The position numbers were made by a program, and so were the translations under genes. From assembly GCA_032622095.1 (NCBI GenBank), contig CP136064.1:180206011-180270010 (forward strand): a DNA stretch of 64,000 nucleotides, given 5' to 3'. Every line of letters begins with the position of its first letter. The first letter of the stretch is position 1. Shown here piece after piece: positions 1-10,913 of this stretch. Source of the DNA: Siphonodentalium dalli. Its lineage: Eukaryota > Mollusca > Scaphopoda > Gadilida > Siphonodentaliidae. The notes beneath the pieces are model-generated. The model saw only the letters and a list, made by a program, of their open reading frames with translations. It had not been told where the DNA came from and ran no database searches.

Positions 1-1034
1 ACGATTTTCAGATTTAATATCAGTCTTGATTTGTGGAAATTGGTGTCGATTACCTGCAGGCTATATATACACGGGCCAGTATTTCGTCAATTTTAATCCA
101 TTTTTACCCTACATATACATGATGATATATATCGGAAAGAGTGACATCTTACGGCCAAAATTATATAATCTAACTTTCATGTTAAATTGCGCCGCATAAG
201 TATGAGTAACCTCAGTTTGCTTACATTTAATACGAATGCACTGTCACTTCGCGAGGTCAAATGAGTTCGTGTTATTGTAAAATTGTGATCAAAAATAATT
301 TTTCACATTACATTACTACTTTCTGTTGACAACTCTCAGAATAATATTTTCTATGGAATAAGCCGGTTTACTGTCACAATTGTGACATTTTATTACAGTT
401 ATTGAGGATTTTCGGAGAGCGGGTCAACAATGATAACTCCGATATAGAAAGATATATACACGGGACTTCGACTTAAAAGAGCATTTTCCCATGTAGACAT
501 ACATAAGAAGATTGGTACAACGCTTTTATAGCGCTCCGTTTTTTTTTTGCTATGGCTGAAGTCCAAACATGCATGTCTGCTCAATGGGAAATGCGTCAAA
601 ACTAGTGTTATGCTAAATACCCTTAATGATCACCAAAGACCTACACAAGAACATCCGAGAAAATGCGATGAGAATAAGCATATTTTTAAATATACTATTC
701 AAAACTTTTAAGCACCACTACCCTTTCGTATATGAAATATGTAAACGCTGTTAAGAACTTCACACTAGCCACGGAAGACAAAAATCTTTATGTAAACCAT
801 TGACTCTTGGGATCCAAATAAGCATACCGGTATGTTTATTAATTTGCTTTAATTAGTCGCCCTGTATGGTGGTTATTTTGGTCCGTATGTTCATTTAAAA
901 ACTGAGAACATCCCAGGCTGGCTATACTGCAGATCTATCCGAATTACTGGAGCCATCGCTCAGGTCAATACTAGTAAAAGATAGCGCAAACTTATTGCTC
1001 GAACTCTGTTTGGTAACTCATATGACGAAAACAG
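1..1034. other. AT-rich sequence, no gene seen
   Basis: No open frame in this stretch has coding character or flanking splice sites. It is AT-rich single-copy-looking DNA with a T run near 540-548. It reads as intergenic or intronic sequence. Confidence 0.5.
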
Positions 1035-1113
1035 GTCAGAATTGATTGCTGGTATAGCATTTCAAACTGACAGTGAGTCGGAAATGCTATACCATCAATC
1101 GATTCTGATTTGA
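1035..1113. repeat. Hairpin-forming inverted repeat
   Basis: The arm beginning GTCAGAATTGATTGCTGGTA is answered about 20 bases later by its near-complement, which runs through TACCATCAATCGATTCTGA. The arms are about 30 bases with one or two mismatches and a loop near 1064-1080. Downstream, to about 1240, the phrase CACCCTGTA..TTATTCCGC is repeated two to three times. It is probably a remnant of a foldback element. Confidence 0.6.
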
Positions 1114-1376
1114 CTTCAGTCACTGACTTGCTTCCATGTTGGAAGTTGCCACCCTGTACTGTTATTCCGCCCTGTAATGTTATTGGGTTCAGAAGAATTA
1201 TCCACCCTGTACCCTTATTCCGCACTGTATGCTTACTTGGACCCCGAAAGTATTGTGGAATGTTTGTCCTTAAAAGGGCCCCTTTGTATGCTTGAAAAGA
1301 TCGTAACATATACAGTCAATACCTTGTGGGACCACCTCATGTAGCTGTAAAGTTTCTGACGCAGCGTGGCATGCTG

Positions 1377-1968
1377 TTAACCATTTCTATAATAAATGGA
1401 CGCTGCCATTCAGTTACAAAAGTCTATATTGGAGCGGTCTATTATACATTTGGAGGGCTGCTCGGGTGATAAAAGCAGACGGCTGATATATAGATAGAAC
1501 CGCATGAGTGTCTGGATTTTGACGTAATTATCGCACTCGATTTGTTGGCGGAGCGATACCTCGAGTGCGGAGAGGTATCGCGTTCCGCCAACAAATCGAG
1601 TGCGATAATTCGTCAAAATCCAGACACTCATGCGGTTCTATTTTTATTACATATCTCCGTATCATAGTAAATTGACTCACAATCGTACATCTCCGGTACA
1701 GAAAATGTGAATTTAATTGAGTTTTAACACTGAATGAAATAGTTCCGTCGACAGATTGCACTATAGTGCGATTCTGAGAATTATCACACGCCTGGAAACT
1801 CGTGCAATCATGAGAATTACGTTGATAGATATGTAATAAAATTTAAGATCATACAAGTGCAGAAGTATTTCTAACAATTGGTGGCAACATGCTCAGATAA
1901 TAACTTATTATCTGAACATTTCCTAAGATAACTACTCGTCAATGTTTATTTAGTATAGAAGGGGTTAA
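1377..1968 (+). mobile_element. piggyBac-like MITE, copy A (with hairpin insert)
   Basis: TTAA stands at both ends, followed inward by CCATTTCTATA on the left and preceded by TAGAAGGGG on the right. Subterminal landmarks of the family are present: a CATTCAG..TATTGGAGCGGTCTATTAT block near the left end, and a small hairpin GCTCAGATAATAACTTATTATCTGA plus ACTACTCGTCAATG near the right end. TTAA target sites with CC-starting ends are typical of piggyBac elements, so assignment to that superfamily is inferred. The copy is larger than its relatives because it contains the foldback at 1495-1640 and other sequence. Confidence 0.65.
1495..1640. repeat. 146-bp near-perfect foldback inside MITE A
   Basis: The arms are 1495-1562 and 1572-1640. 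They begin TAGAACCGCATGAGTGTCTG and end in its complement CAGACACTCATGCGGTTCTA. About 68 bases pair with only two small indels, around a 9-base loop (GAGTGCGGA). It is a nested foldback transposon or a hairpin-RNA source; no coding capacity. Confidence 0.85.
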
Positions 1969-2029
1969 TGACGTTTCGAGTTTCTGAAATGTTGATATTG
2001 TCCCATTTATTTTATTCTTGCACCTGAGC

Positions 2030-2335
2030 ATGTTGTAGAGATCATCACTGTCGTCTTATGGTGGCTGTCTGCTGACTACTCCCCTGCCAAGCATCCACCA
2101 CACATGCTCGATGTGGTTGCAGTCAGGGCTGTTTGCAGGAATGTTCACTGCCTTTGACCATAAATTCTCAGACTATATATCCTTGCTCTGTGTGAGCTGG
2201 AAATGTGCCATTAATGTCCCTATATCTAACTCTAGTTCCTGGCTAATACGCTCAGCTCACTGTTCCGTGCAACGCCACGACGTAACGCTCCCGTCGTCAG
2301 CGTTGTGCCTTTATAGCGTAGAGGAGACTGATCGG
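2030..2335 (-). pseudogene. Decayed Tc1/mariner transposase, C-terminal part
   Basis: On the minus strand one frame reads NIPANSPDCNHIEHVWWMLG followed by RGVVSRQPP. That is the block SPDLNPIEHVWDxLGRxVRxR that surrounds the second and third catalytic acidic residues of Tc1/mariner DDE transposases. Stops and frame changes lie on both sides (a TAA follows RQPP; stops lie in the upstream 150 bases), so the gene is dead. Only the C-terminal third can be recognised. Terminal inverted repeats were not identified. The superfamily is secure from the motif, the lineage is not. Confidence 0.75.
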
Positions 2336-2643
2336 TAGGAACGAGTCCACATTATACATTAATACGTAATATATATATATCGGCGATTATACGGAATAGC
2401 GACTGGGTGTACATTTTGCCATGATTTTGGCACTACAATTGGCATTTATGATGTGCAGCCTCAATAACAATCCCCCGCCCATACCACCACACTACCACAA
2501 CCGTACATGTCAATTGCATCCATGCTCCGTTCACTGTATGGCAAACTCAATTGTAATCATATGTGGTTAATAAATAATACCTTAGGTGCTGAATACAGGG
2601 AGTAACCTTTTTTAATACTATAGTTTTATACCGGTGAAGATCT

Positions 2644-2886
2644 CTAACCATTTTTATACTAAATGATTGCTCCCATCAGTTATAACGGTATCCATTGGAG
2701 TGGTCTATTATTAATCTAGATGGATGTTCGTGTAATAAGAACTGACGACAGAAAGATGGAATGATGATACAAGTTCAGAAGGAATCATTACCTTTGGTGG
2801 GCCATGTTCACTTAATAAGTTCAACAAAATCTGAACATTTCCTGATGAACAACTCGTCAATGAGTATTTAGTAGAGAAATGGTTAT
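2644..2886 (+). mobile_element. piggyBac-like MITE, copy B
   Basis: It begins CTAACCATTTTTATACTAAA and ends TATTTAGTAGAGAAATGGTT, the family ends with decayed TTAA sites. Internally it carries TCAGTTATAACGGTATCCAT, TGGAGTGGTCTATTATTA and CAACTCGTCAATGAG. It lies about 340 bases upstream of the desaturase leader exon. Confidence 0.7.
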
Positions 2887-3225
2887 ATTAGCCGTTAATA
2901 ATCATGTTAACCTGGACGTTCTTTGTCACAAGCGATCTTTTTAATCTCCTGGCGCAACATAAAACTCCAAAACTATAGCCTTCAGGTCAGTCAGTCCTGA
3001 AGATAATGTGGCCACTTAAACTTAATGACTGCACAATTGAGTATATTCTTTATTTAGTACATACGGTATGTTTTCTTTAAGCGTGATGTACCCACAGTTA
3101 TAAATGTGAATCTAGCTTTTCGTGGACATCACTTGCAGAATACACATTTTATTCGATTAACAAGCTACGGTATATACTGCAACGTTTTAACAAAACAACT
3201 CATCAAGCGATTATTTTTATTTCAG

Positions 3226-3358
3226 GGGTCGAGTGAAGGAGAAGTTAATGTGGTAGTTCCAAAATCTCATATATCAGCGATGAATCCAATCGGCCAGAAC
3301 ATTGAGAGGTGAAGCGATTTTAAGTTGACTACTCAAAAAGGCCAATATTAGACGTCGC
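3226..3358 (+). other. Possible 5' leader exon of the desaturase, with uORFs
   Basis: A good 3' splice site (TTATTTTTATTTCAG, AG at 3224-3225) opens directly into the stretch leading to the desaturase reading frame, suggesting an untranslated first exon farther upstream. Between acceptor and CDS are two short upstream reading frames: ATG-TGG-stop at 3248-3256 and a ten-codon frame at 3280-3312. That the acceptor is used is inference. Confidence 0.35.
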
Positions 3359-4525
3359 ATGCGAGCAGAACAAATCATGGATCTTCACAGTATCATGGAC
3401 TACCCTCTCTATGTCATTAAAAGTTTAATGGGCGCTGTGTTATATAAAGGGCGGATGGCATCAACATCGAAAATCCACAACGAAAACGTTTCCGCTATCA
3501 AAGAAGAGGCTCCCCAAATAAAGTACCCGTCCATTGTGGAGATACGAAAGGTGATTCCAAACCATTGTTTCGAATCTAGTTTACCGTTGTCTATGTTGTA
3601 TGTGCTCAAGGATGTTATGCTGGTGGTAGGCATGCATGCAGCCGTAATGTATTCATGGTCCGTTCTTCCTTATTGGACTCAATATATCATCACCCCACTC
3701 TACTGGTGGTTCCAGGGCGTGGTTTTCACCGGAATATTTGTTCTCGGTCATGACTGTGGTCATGGGTCTTTCAGCAACTACGACTTCCTTAACGACATTT
3801 TCGGTACACTTCTACACGGTTTCTTGTTGGTTCCCTACTACGAATGGAAGATATCACACAGAAATCATCACAAAAACACTGGGAATATTGACAAAGACGA
3901 GGTCTTCTATCCGGTGAGAGAAAAACAGGCCAGTGGAAATGGTTTTCTCCCAGGCTTCGGTCTCGGTTTGGCATGGTTTTTATACCTCATCAGAGGTTAT
4001 ACTCCGCGCACAGTTAGTCATATCAACCCATGGGAATCAATGTTCAGCCGTCACGTGCTTGGATGCGTCTTATCGGTACTTTCAGTCGTAGGCATGGGTT
4101 TGTTACTCTACAAGTACTATTTATGGTACGGTCTCAATAACTTACTCTATTTTTATGGTGTTCCAGAATTTATCTTCGCCAGTTTTATCGTTGTCATAAC
4201 GTTTTTGCATCACACTGATGTCGGTGTAGTTTGGTACGCAGATGGTGAATGGAATTATGTCAAAGGTCAACTAAGTTCAATCGACAGGGACTATGGTCAT
4301 ATTCATTATCTAATACATTCGATTGGCGTACACCAAATTCACCATCTGTTCTCGAAAATACCACACTACCGACTAGAAGAGGCGACGGTGCATTTCCAGA
4401 AAACATTCCCGTATCTTGTTAGGGTTAATCACTCAAGTATATTTCCAGCATTTGTTAAAATGTTCAAGAAATTTATACAACAGTCTGTTATAAAGGACGA
4501 TGCTCGAGTCCATGTAATCAAATAA
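3359..4525 (+). CDS. Methyl-end (omega-3/omega-6 type) fatty acid desaturase
   Basis: The 388-residue protein is a membrane-bound front-face di-iron desaturase acting on fatty acyl chains, expected in the ER. All three histidine boxes are intact: HDCGH (131-135), HRNHH (167-171) and HQIHH (325-329). Hydrophobic segments lie near 82-102, 107-130, 232-253 and 262-282. The HRNHHKNTG..DKDE box, FLHH at 282-285, EW.Y..G.L..IDRDYG (297-313) and the IG.H..HHLF..IPHY.L.EAT run resemble plant FAD3/FAD2 and nematode FAT-1/FAT-2 enzymes. The FLHH and IG.H details lean toward the omega-3 (delta-15/17) side; regiospecificity cannot be read from sequence. The frame is uninterrupted by introns. The ATG at 3359 is the most upstream; ATGs at 3377 and 3395 have better context (A at -3, G at +4), and the one at 3455 would remove the poorly conserved first 32 residues. 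Such animal genes are known in molluscs, annelids and cnidarians. No AATAAA lies close downstream. Confidence 0.93.
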   Translation: MRAEQIMDLHSIMDYPLYVIKSLMGAVLYKGRMASTSKIHNENVSAIKEEAPQIKYPSIVEIRKVIPNHCFESSLPLSMLYVLKDVMLVVGMHAAVMYSWSVLPYWTQYIITPLYWWFQGVVFTGIFVLGHDCGHGSFSNYDFLNDIFGTLLHGFLLVPYYEWKISHRNHHKNTGNIDKDEVFYPVREKQASGNGFLPGFGLGLAWFLYLIRGYTPRTVSHINPWESMFSRHVLGCVLSVLSVVGMGLLLYKYYLWYGLNNLLYFYGVPEFIFASFIVVITFLHHTDVGVVWYADGEWNYVKGQLSSIDRDYGHIHYLIHSIGVHQIHHLFSKIPHYRLEEATVHFQKTFPYLVRVNHSSIFPAFVKMFKKFIQQSVIKDDARVHVIK

Positions 4526-5229
4526 TGACATATTTCGATTGTTTTTAAAATAATAATTATTGTTATTTTAAATTTAAATATTTTAAACTTTTCTTTATTT
4601 AGAAATATCAATTTTTAAATTCTCATCACATCGCATTGAGACATCGAATGTCACTACTGTATTGTATATACTCATGTTGTGTGCGAGTAGATATTCCAAT
4701 TGTTTCTCTCTGAATCCCAATAGCGCGGGGTGTACGCTTCATGTATTAATGGAGTTGGATATACCACCCCTGGTTAAGTGATCCTGCAAATTTGTTATGA
4801 TGCTGTTGCGTCTTACTGAATTAATATGATACTGTCCAGAAAAAAGTTGCCTTTTTCGCGGTGTTCGGCAAATCTGAGAGATTTAAGTAAATACCAGTGT
4901 GTGCATGAAACATTCAAGAACATTTTTATTTTGAAATAGTTTAATAATTGCTCAGCTGGTGTGTCAGAAACAGCCATCTTGATTATGGCCGGTTGCAACA
5001 AACAACACAGCCGTTATTAAAATAAGTTACAATATACCGTACATATATTCTTGAATGTGCTATACACATACTGGCTTTTCATCGATACTTTTAGATTAAC
5101 CAATGGCCACAGCAATGAGAAAATATAACGGTATACATTTTTTTACCAACAACATTTTGTCCCACCAGCATCATATATAGAAATTCAGGAGGGTACCCAT
5201 TAGAATCAAAGAAAATAAGCAGGACAATT
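4526..5229. other. 3' flank of the desaturase, no second gene
   Basis: It is AT-rich and opens with a TAATAATTATTGTTATTTTAA run just after the stop codon. I see no AATAAA within 500 bases of the stop, so the polyadenylation site is unresolved. No repeat family was recognised here. Confidence 0.45.
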
Positions 5230-5628
5230 TAAAGATTGTCTATCTCATTCTATAACATGTTTTATATAGTCTACTGGGTATAATATAATAAATATGAATC
5301 GAATACCCTTGTCCGGAAACGCTTCTATCTATTAATATTGATTTCATTTCGAATGTTCTAGTATAATATACATACAATTAATTTGGGACATTTTACGGAT
5401 CGCGTTCGTTCGGAGCGTAGCATGTGGGATAACTCTATCTAAAAATTATAAAACACAGTAACGAAAAATTGTCCCAATTAATTACTGCATTATATGAGAA
5501 AATGTCGAATATAAAATCAATATTAATTGATAGAAGCGTTTCCGGATAGGTGTCTTCGACTCATATTTATTATGTTATAACCCGGAAAATTATAGAAAAC
5601 GTATTAAGGAAGAGATAGACCATCTTTA
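5230..5628. mobile_element. Inverted-repeat element, family TTAAAGATGGTCTATC, copy 1
   Basis: The left end TAAAGATTGTCTATCTC is answered by GAGATAGACCATCTTTA at the right end. Long inner arms also pair: ATAATAAATATGAATCGAA and CCGGAAACGCTTCTATC..AATATTGATTT recur inverted near 5510-5580. The arms total well over 100 bases and the centre is AT-rich. A related, more decayed copy lies at 12129-12589. No ORF; a non-autonomous DNA element is the simplest reading. Confidence 0.7.
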
Positions 5629-5742
5629 GCCATGGGTGTGTGTATACGTTTTATATGTATAACGTGATGCTCAGTTCTTCTCGGGCCTTGTATGTGGGGC
5701 TAAAGGTGGCACTCTCGTGGTCGCATGCTAAAAACTATACCG

Positions 5743-5901
5743 GTCAGGCGGTACCATTCATGCAGTGTCAGGCAGTACCATGCTGTGTCAGGCATTACCA
5801 TGCATTGCCATGCGGTACCATTCATGCAGTGTCAGGCAGTACCATGCATGCAGTGTCAGGCAGTACCATGCAGTGTCAGACAGTACAATGCAGTGTCTGT
5901 G
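5743..5901. repeat. Minisatellite, about 20-bp unit
   Basis: About seven imperfect copies of GGCAGTACCATGCAGTGTCA in tandem, some with an inserted CATTCATGCA. The short ORFs read through it on both strands are products of the repeat. Confidence 0.85.
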
Positions 5902-8461
5902 CTGCGGAAGTTTCTCGCTGAAACAGGTTCGACAAAAATATTGATAACTTGGGCTACGTTCACACAGTTGGCAATATTGCATGGCTAATGTTCATGAAAT
6001 CTATCGTAGATGGCTTTTATCTGCACACCTGTCAGTGATAAATGTATTGATTACACAGTATGTGTCTTAGATTATCGTATCAGTTGTCTGAGCTGTAAAA
6101 TGTCACAAGAGATTTTTATCCGACATTTGATGGCTGGTTACTGGCAATTATCAGTTGTAAAATAACCAGATGGAAAAATAAATCATGTATGTTGAGTAGT
6201 TTGTCGTTCATACCCTAGCAAAATAGATATCGCTATGACGAATTGCCTGAACAATAACCAGGTAAATTTACCCGTGTGTGAACGTGGCCATACTGAGAAC
6301 GTTTCAGTGAAATATTCAATATGTTATTATGAAACAGGAAAACAATTTGATGGCTTTTTAACTCTGTAATGAACGTCTAAAGTGTATGCACCATGATCAC
6401 TGACATGCCAAAATGAGCGCATAATATCCCACATACAAGGTCTACCGGCATGTATTCGATCCCATGGATCCGAGTTGCTACAGACAAAAATACCAAGAAT
6501 CTCTCAATCTTTATCAGAAAAGTCGTCCACATCTTCTGGCGCTCTTGAGACTACATTTTCCGATAACAAGTAAACACCCTTCTACAATATATCGATATAA
6601 TGTACAAAGCAATCTATAAAGAATGACCAGACACTAATATAATTTATGACTATTTATTCACATAGCTGCGTCCCATAATGTAGCAGCATAAGCTCATGAG
6701 GCCAAACAAAACAAATACCAGTGTTTATGGTTTCCCTACTACCCTAGAAAAAGGTGCCTACCCCAAAACTTTTTATTTGACTGTAGACACATTTTTTTTT
6801 TAATTGGTTCAGTGGGAAGGGCATCGAAAGGTAACTTTCCCATTTTCAAACCTCTCCTATAATTTACAAAACGTTTGGAAGTTTTATTATTCCAGTGCTC
6901 TGACTAATAATTCAAGATAACAATATTTAGTATTGAACCTGTCAATTAATATGAATTGTGAATCTTTCTTAATGGAATTCAGAATAAAAAAAATGAAAAA
7001 AAATCCCTACCTACCTACCCTAATTATTTTAGACTATGTAACCCTAAACGCAGATATTATTATTATTATTTTTGTTTTTGCCTAATCACACATATCAAAT
7101 GTCGCACTGCACAGCCCATTATACACTGTAGTTGTGTTAGTTTGTAATGACGTTGCGCTCTGTAGTGTCTGCATTAATGATCAGAGAAATCAATTGAATT
7201 GAATGGATTATGCGATGAAATTAATAGCGTTAGTGACCAAAGTAATAGTTCACTTGAAGTCGTTGAGGCTCAGTGAATGCGAGAAAACTTCCAATTTTGG
7301 CGTCAATCGTAAGTCACAATATCTACTTTTATATTTTTACACAACATCTATTTCGTGTGTTCTGGGAAATTTCACTCACAGCGTCCAGCTCTTAATTCAA
7401 CGACGCATCCATTTGTCGATAGATATAATCGATTTCCAAAGCATAATAACACACGGACGATAGATGAATTGGTTTCTGGGATCAACTGCAAATTATTACA
7501 GAGCGATATGCATTCCACCGACTTCCTGGGTTGTTAGTCGAAAGCACATCAATCAAGTCCAAAAGAAGCCTTCGTTTCAATTTCGGAATCAATTTTATAC
7601 CGGAAATCTCATACATGGAAGTCAATTTATTAATGCATTGGTGACGTTATCGTTGGTTTTCCAATATTCTTGATTTAATATGAGTTCGTGGAAATTGTGA
7701 CGCAGTCAGCGCAGCAAAGTTCATAAACCAAGTAAACCTTTCGCCTGCATGGTTGGCTCAGCGTTCCGGACACGAACCCGATATTATTTAGGTTCAGACA
7801 CACGTATGTGTAACTTGTAACGTGTATTCTATTGGCAGCCAAACTCACCTGATCCACATGACAACTGCGACTACACTTACATGGTAATAATAACCATTTG
7901 ATTTTTAGAGTTATCCATCTTGATCCGCATCTTCGTCCGTTTGACCACATGCTTCTGGGCCACAAACAATAGAAATAACAAACTTCAAAAATCGATATCT
8001 GATCACTCTGAGCTTTTATGTGTGGGTTCCTCGACTCTAATCAAATATTTTTTACCCCCGAAGCCAAAGAAATAGTAATTTAGGAGCGTCTGATCGGATT
8101 GAGTACCTTTAATTGAGTAATTAAAAGCGACCGTTGCATGTGAGAATGTGATTTATCTGCGGGGAAAGGTTTTATTTTTATTTGAATGAAATTTGCCGTA
8201 CCTATCATCGCAGTTGAGATAACTTGCCATTTATATTCGACAATCGTTTAAACGGGTCGATACGCATTAGGTCCACATCTATATTACATCTATACACAAA
8301 ACCACGTGATTTTCCCACCAAATGCATCTCTATAGGGAAACCATAGTAAGGCTACACGTTACAAGTTACTAGGAGTTGTTGCTGAACCTGACTATTTGTA
8401 CGTTTCCACCTTGGCCATCTGTATGTGGTGTGTGCGTGTTTTAGCTAAATCCGACTACGTA
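5902..8461. other. Long AT-rich stretch without a recognised gene
   Basis: The left part (about 5947-6290) is bracketed by a short inverted repeat, GGGCTACGTTCACAC and GTGTGAACGTGGCC, and may be a small non-autonomous element. An ATT run lies at about 7056-7070. On the minus strand near 7849-7954 is a stretch with strong splice signals (see findings). Otherwise I see no coding region or named repeat. Confidence 0.4.
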
Positions 8462-9058
8462 TTAACCATTTCTTTATACTGAACGGATCCTCCCATTCAG
8501 TTATAAAGGTATTAATGCATTGGAATTGTCTACTATTCATTGGACAAATTTCTGGGAATATCTGACAGACAAAGAGATAATAGCGCTGAAGGGGTCACTC
8601 TCACCAACAAAAAGTGCTGAAGGTTACACAGGTTTTGAAAATGTGCTGAAGGGTACACAGGTTTTGAAAATGTGCTGAAGGGTACACAGGTTTTGAAATC
8701 TCGTTCTAAATGACGTTTCGTTTTCGTATCTGTCACGCTTTCTGTTAGAGAATGGTTGTTTGCTTTCCAATGAGCATTAAAATGAACTGAAAACAAATTG
8801 TTAATGGCCGTCAGACTTTCAGAAATACAGTTTTAGTAATTCAGCACATTTTCAAACCCTGTGGTACCCTTCAGCACGTTTTTTGGTGACAGTGACCCCT
8901 TCAGCGATAATAGCGGTGCAGACGGATTCATATTCATTGGTGGGAAATATTCAGATAATAACTTCAACAAACGTATTTTTGTTGAACTTATTATCTGAAC
9001 AAGTCCTTATATATAAGGGAAGTAACCGTCAATGAGTTTTTAGTGCATAAATTGTTAA
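8462..9058 (+). mobile_element. piggyBac-like MITE, copy C (interrupted)
   Basis: TTAA flanks both ends (8462-8465 and 9055-9058). The left end runs TTAACCATTTCTTTATACT; the family hairpin TTCAGATAATAACTTCAACA with its inverse TGTTGAACTTATTATCTGAA stands at about 8950-8998. The 322-bp element at 8584-8906 sits inside, so the empty length is about 267 bp, matching copies E and F. Confidence 0.75.
8584..8906. mobile_element. hAT-like non-autonomous element, copy 1, nested in MITE C
   Basis: The terminal inverted repeat is CGCTGAAGGGGTCACTCTCA on the left and its complement, ending TGACCCCTTCAGCG, on the right. The flanks share GATAATAGCG, which overlaps the ends and is compatible with an 8-bp target-site duplication (ATAATAGC or a one-base shift). 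An 8-bp duplication fits hAT elements. Subterminal direct repeats of GTGCTGAAGGGTACACAGGT (three left, inverted at right) could be transposase-binding sites. There is no ORF. A second copy is at 51599-51897. Confidence 0.75.
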
Positions 9059-10236
9059 AGCAGAAACAATTCCGCCGTCACATGTTCACTGAATTTGCAA
9101 ACGATGTGCTTTCTCTCAATAACTGGGAGATTACTCTATAAACCAGTCTATTTTCCCCTTGTTTGCCATCTTTGAAATTGTTGTGTCTTGGGGTACCTAT
9201 ATCTTCACTGTCATTGCCGATTTCATTGTGACAAAATTATTGTGTTAGAAACATCAACATTGATAGTGTAAAATGTAACTTCACTGATTTGTGTTAATAG
9301 CATCACAATTTATCATGTCCATCAATCTTCCAATCGTAGAGCATAGTTTGTTCATTCTTTAAAGTTATTATTATGTGAATATTATGTACATGCATTTTCA
9401 ATTTTGAACTATACTGGTCAGCTAAACTTTAGCTCACATAGCGTCCAAGTATGTGGTCGAAACAATGTTGTTATTTTTCTGTTAGGATGTATAGGACAAT
9501 TTGCTAACCATGGCTATCACTTACCATGTTTATATCCGTGAGGGGGTTTTACAGAGTCCAATTGACGTCAAATCCACAGAGTGACATGCGCATTTTGAGG
9601 GGCACCGTTAGCTGCATGTTAGTTATCCATCGCACAAAACTTGTCATTTGTGTAGGAAAAGTACAATTTCCCAATTGATGACGCTCATGCATTTATGAGT
9701 CAATGGTAGCTAACTGGCATTCATGACGTGGACAAACCGGATGCAAAAGGAAAAAGAAATAGATCTATGGTACCTGTTTGAAACTTTTCTTTTTTTCTAA
9801 TATATACAGCTTATAGATGATTCAAAAGGAAAAACAACATTTCCTGTTTTCACATTTTGTATTATATTGCAGTAAATTAGGGACGACAATATACGATCTG
9901 AATCATAGTGACGTAATTTAGGCTGGTTCATGTTGTCTCCAGTTACCAGCGGAATTTGCATATATACTTACGTCATGAAAGTAGTACTAACATAATAACT
10001 ACTACCACTACCACATATTACCCAGACGCCTTCAATGTACCGAATATTATGCGTTGACATTCACAAACCCATATGTTGTCGCAATTTTTTTTTAAGTTTA
10101 TCAAGAAGGCTTTATGTATATATAGGCAATGAAGGTAGTGATCGGTGGATAAATAGTTATAAGATAACCGACTCCATCCGTGCGCACCAGGTCCCTGTGG
10201 TAATGCTGAGTTGGTCAAGTTCGCATGTTTGCGTTA
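9059..10236. other. No gene or named repeat seen
   Basis: AT-rich sequence. A splice-donor-like GTAAGTGATAG on the minus strand near 9525 has no open frame behind it. Nothing else is supportable. Confidence 0.4.
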
Positions 10237-10345
10237 TTAGAGTACCCAGGATATCGAACCGTTGATTAGAGTACCCAGGATATCGAACCGTTGATTTGAG
10301 TACCCAGGATATCGAACCGTTGATTTGAGTACCCAGGATCTCTGA
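10237..10345. repeat. Minisatellite, about 29-bp unit
   Basis: Four near-identical copies of GAGTACCCAGGATATCGAAC followed by CGTTGATTT. Decayed copies of the same unit occur in inverted orientation at about 10580-10670 (CCTGGGTACTCTAATCAACG), so the whole 10.24-10.67 kb block is an imperfect inverted arrangement. Confidence 0.85.
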
Positions 10346-10913
10346 AACTTTATTATGGTACCCTGGATCTCCAAAAAATTTCACAATTGACGTGACGTCA
10401 TAGCTTTCTAAGATACGTCGTCTGCTTCACTCAATTAATAATCAATCGACATTTCTAATCCATCCGTGTCCATTTTGATTAAACGAAAAAAAATTCAACT
10501 TATATTAGATATTTCGACACCATCTAGTTAACATTGTGTCTCTTTGATAGAGATGTCATGTCAATTGGTCCGATTTGGATTTCCTGGGTACTCTAATCAA
10601 CGTTTCGGAGGTCCTGGTGCCCAAATCAACTGTGTGTAGCTCATGGGTACCCTTATCAAAGTAAACATGCCACCGTGACCAATACAAATCAGCTGCAGTA
10701 ATGCCAGTCTGATTAGACGACGGACCTAATTGGTTCAGATCCATGCACATGTTACTTTGCACCTATAACTTTGAAGACTGTTCCATGCACGTGTAATGGT
10801 ACGAATTACATGTCCACAACACTATTTGAATCAGTGCCCAAAGTCAGACTTATACAATAACGTACGTGGGTATTGAGGCCAAATTTTTTCAGGGCCCTGC
10901 GGTACGAATACTG

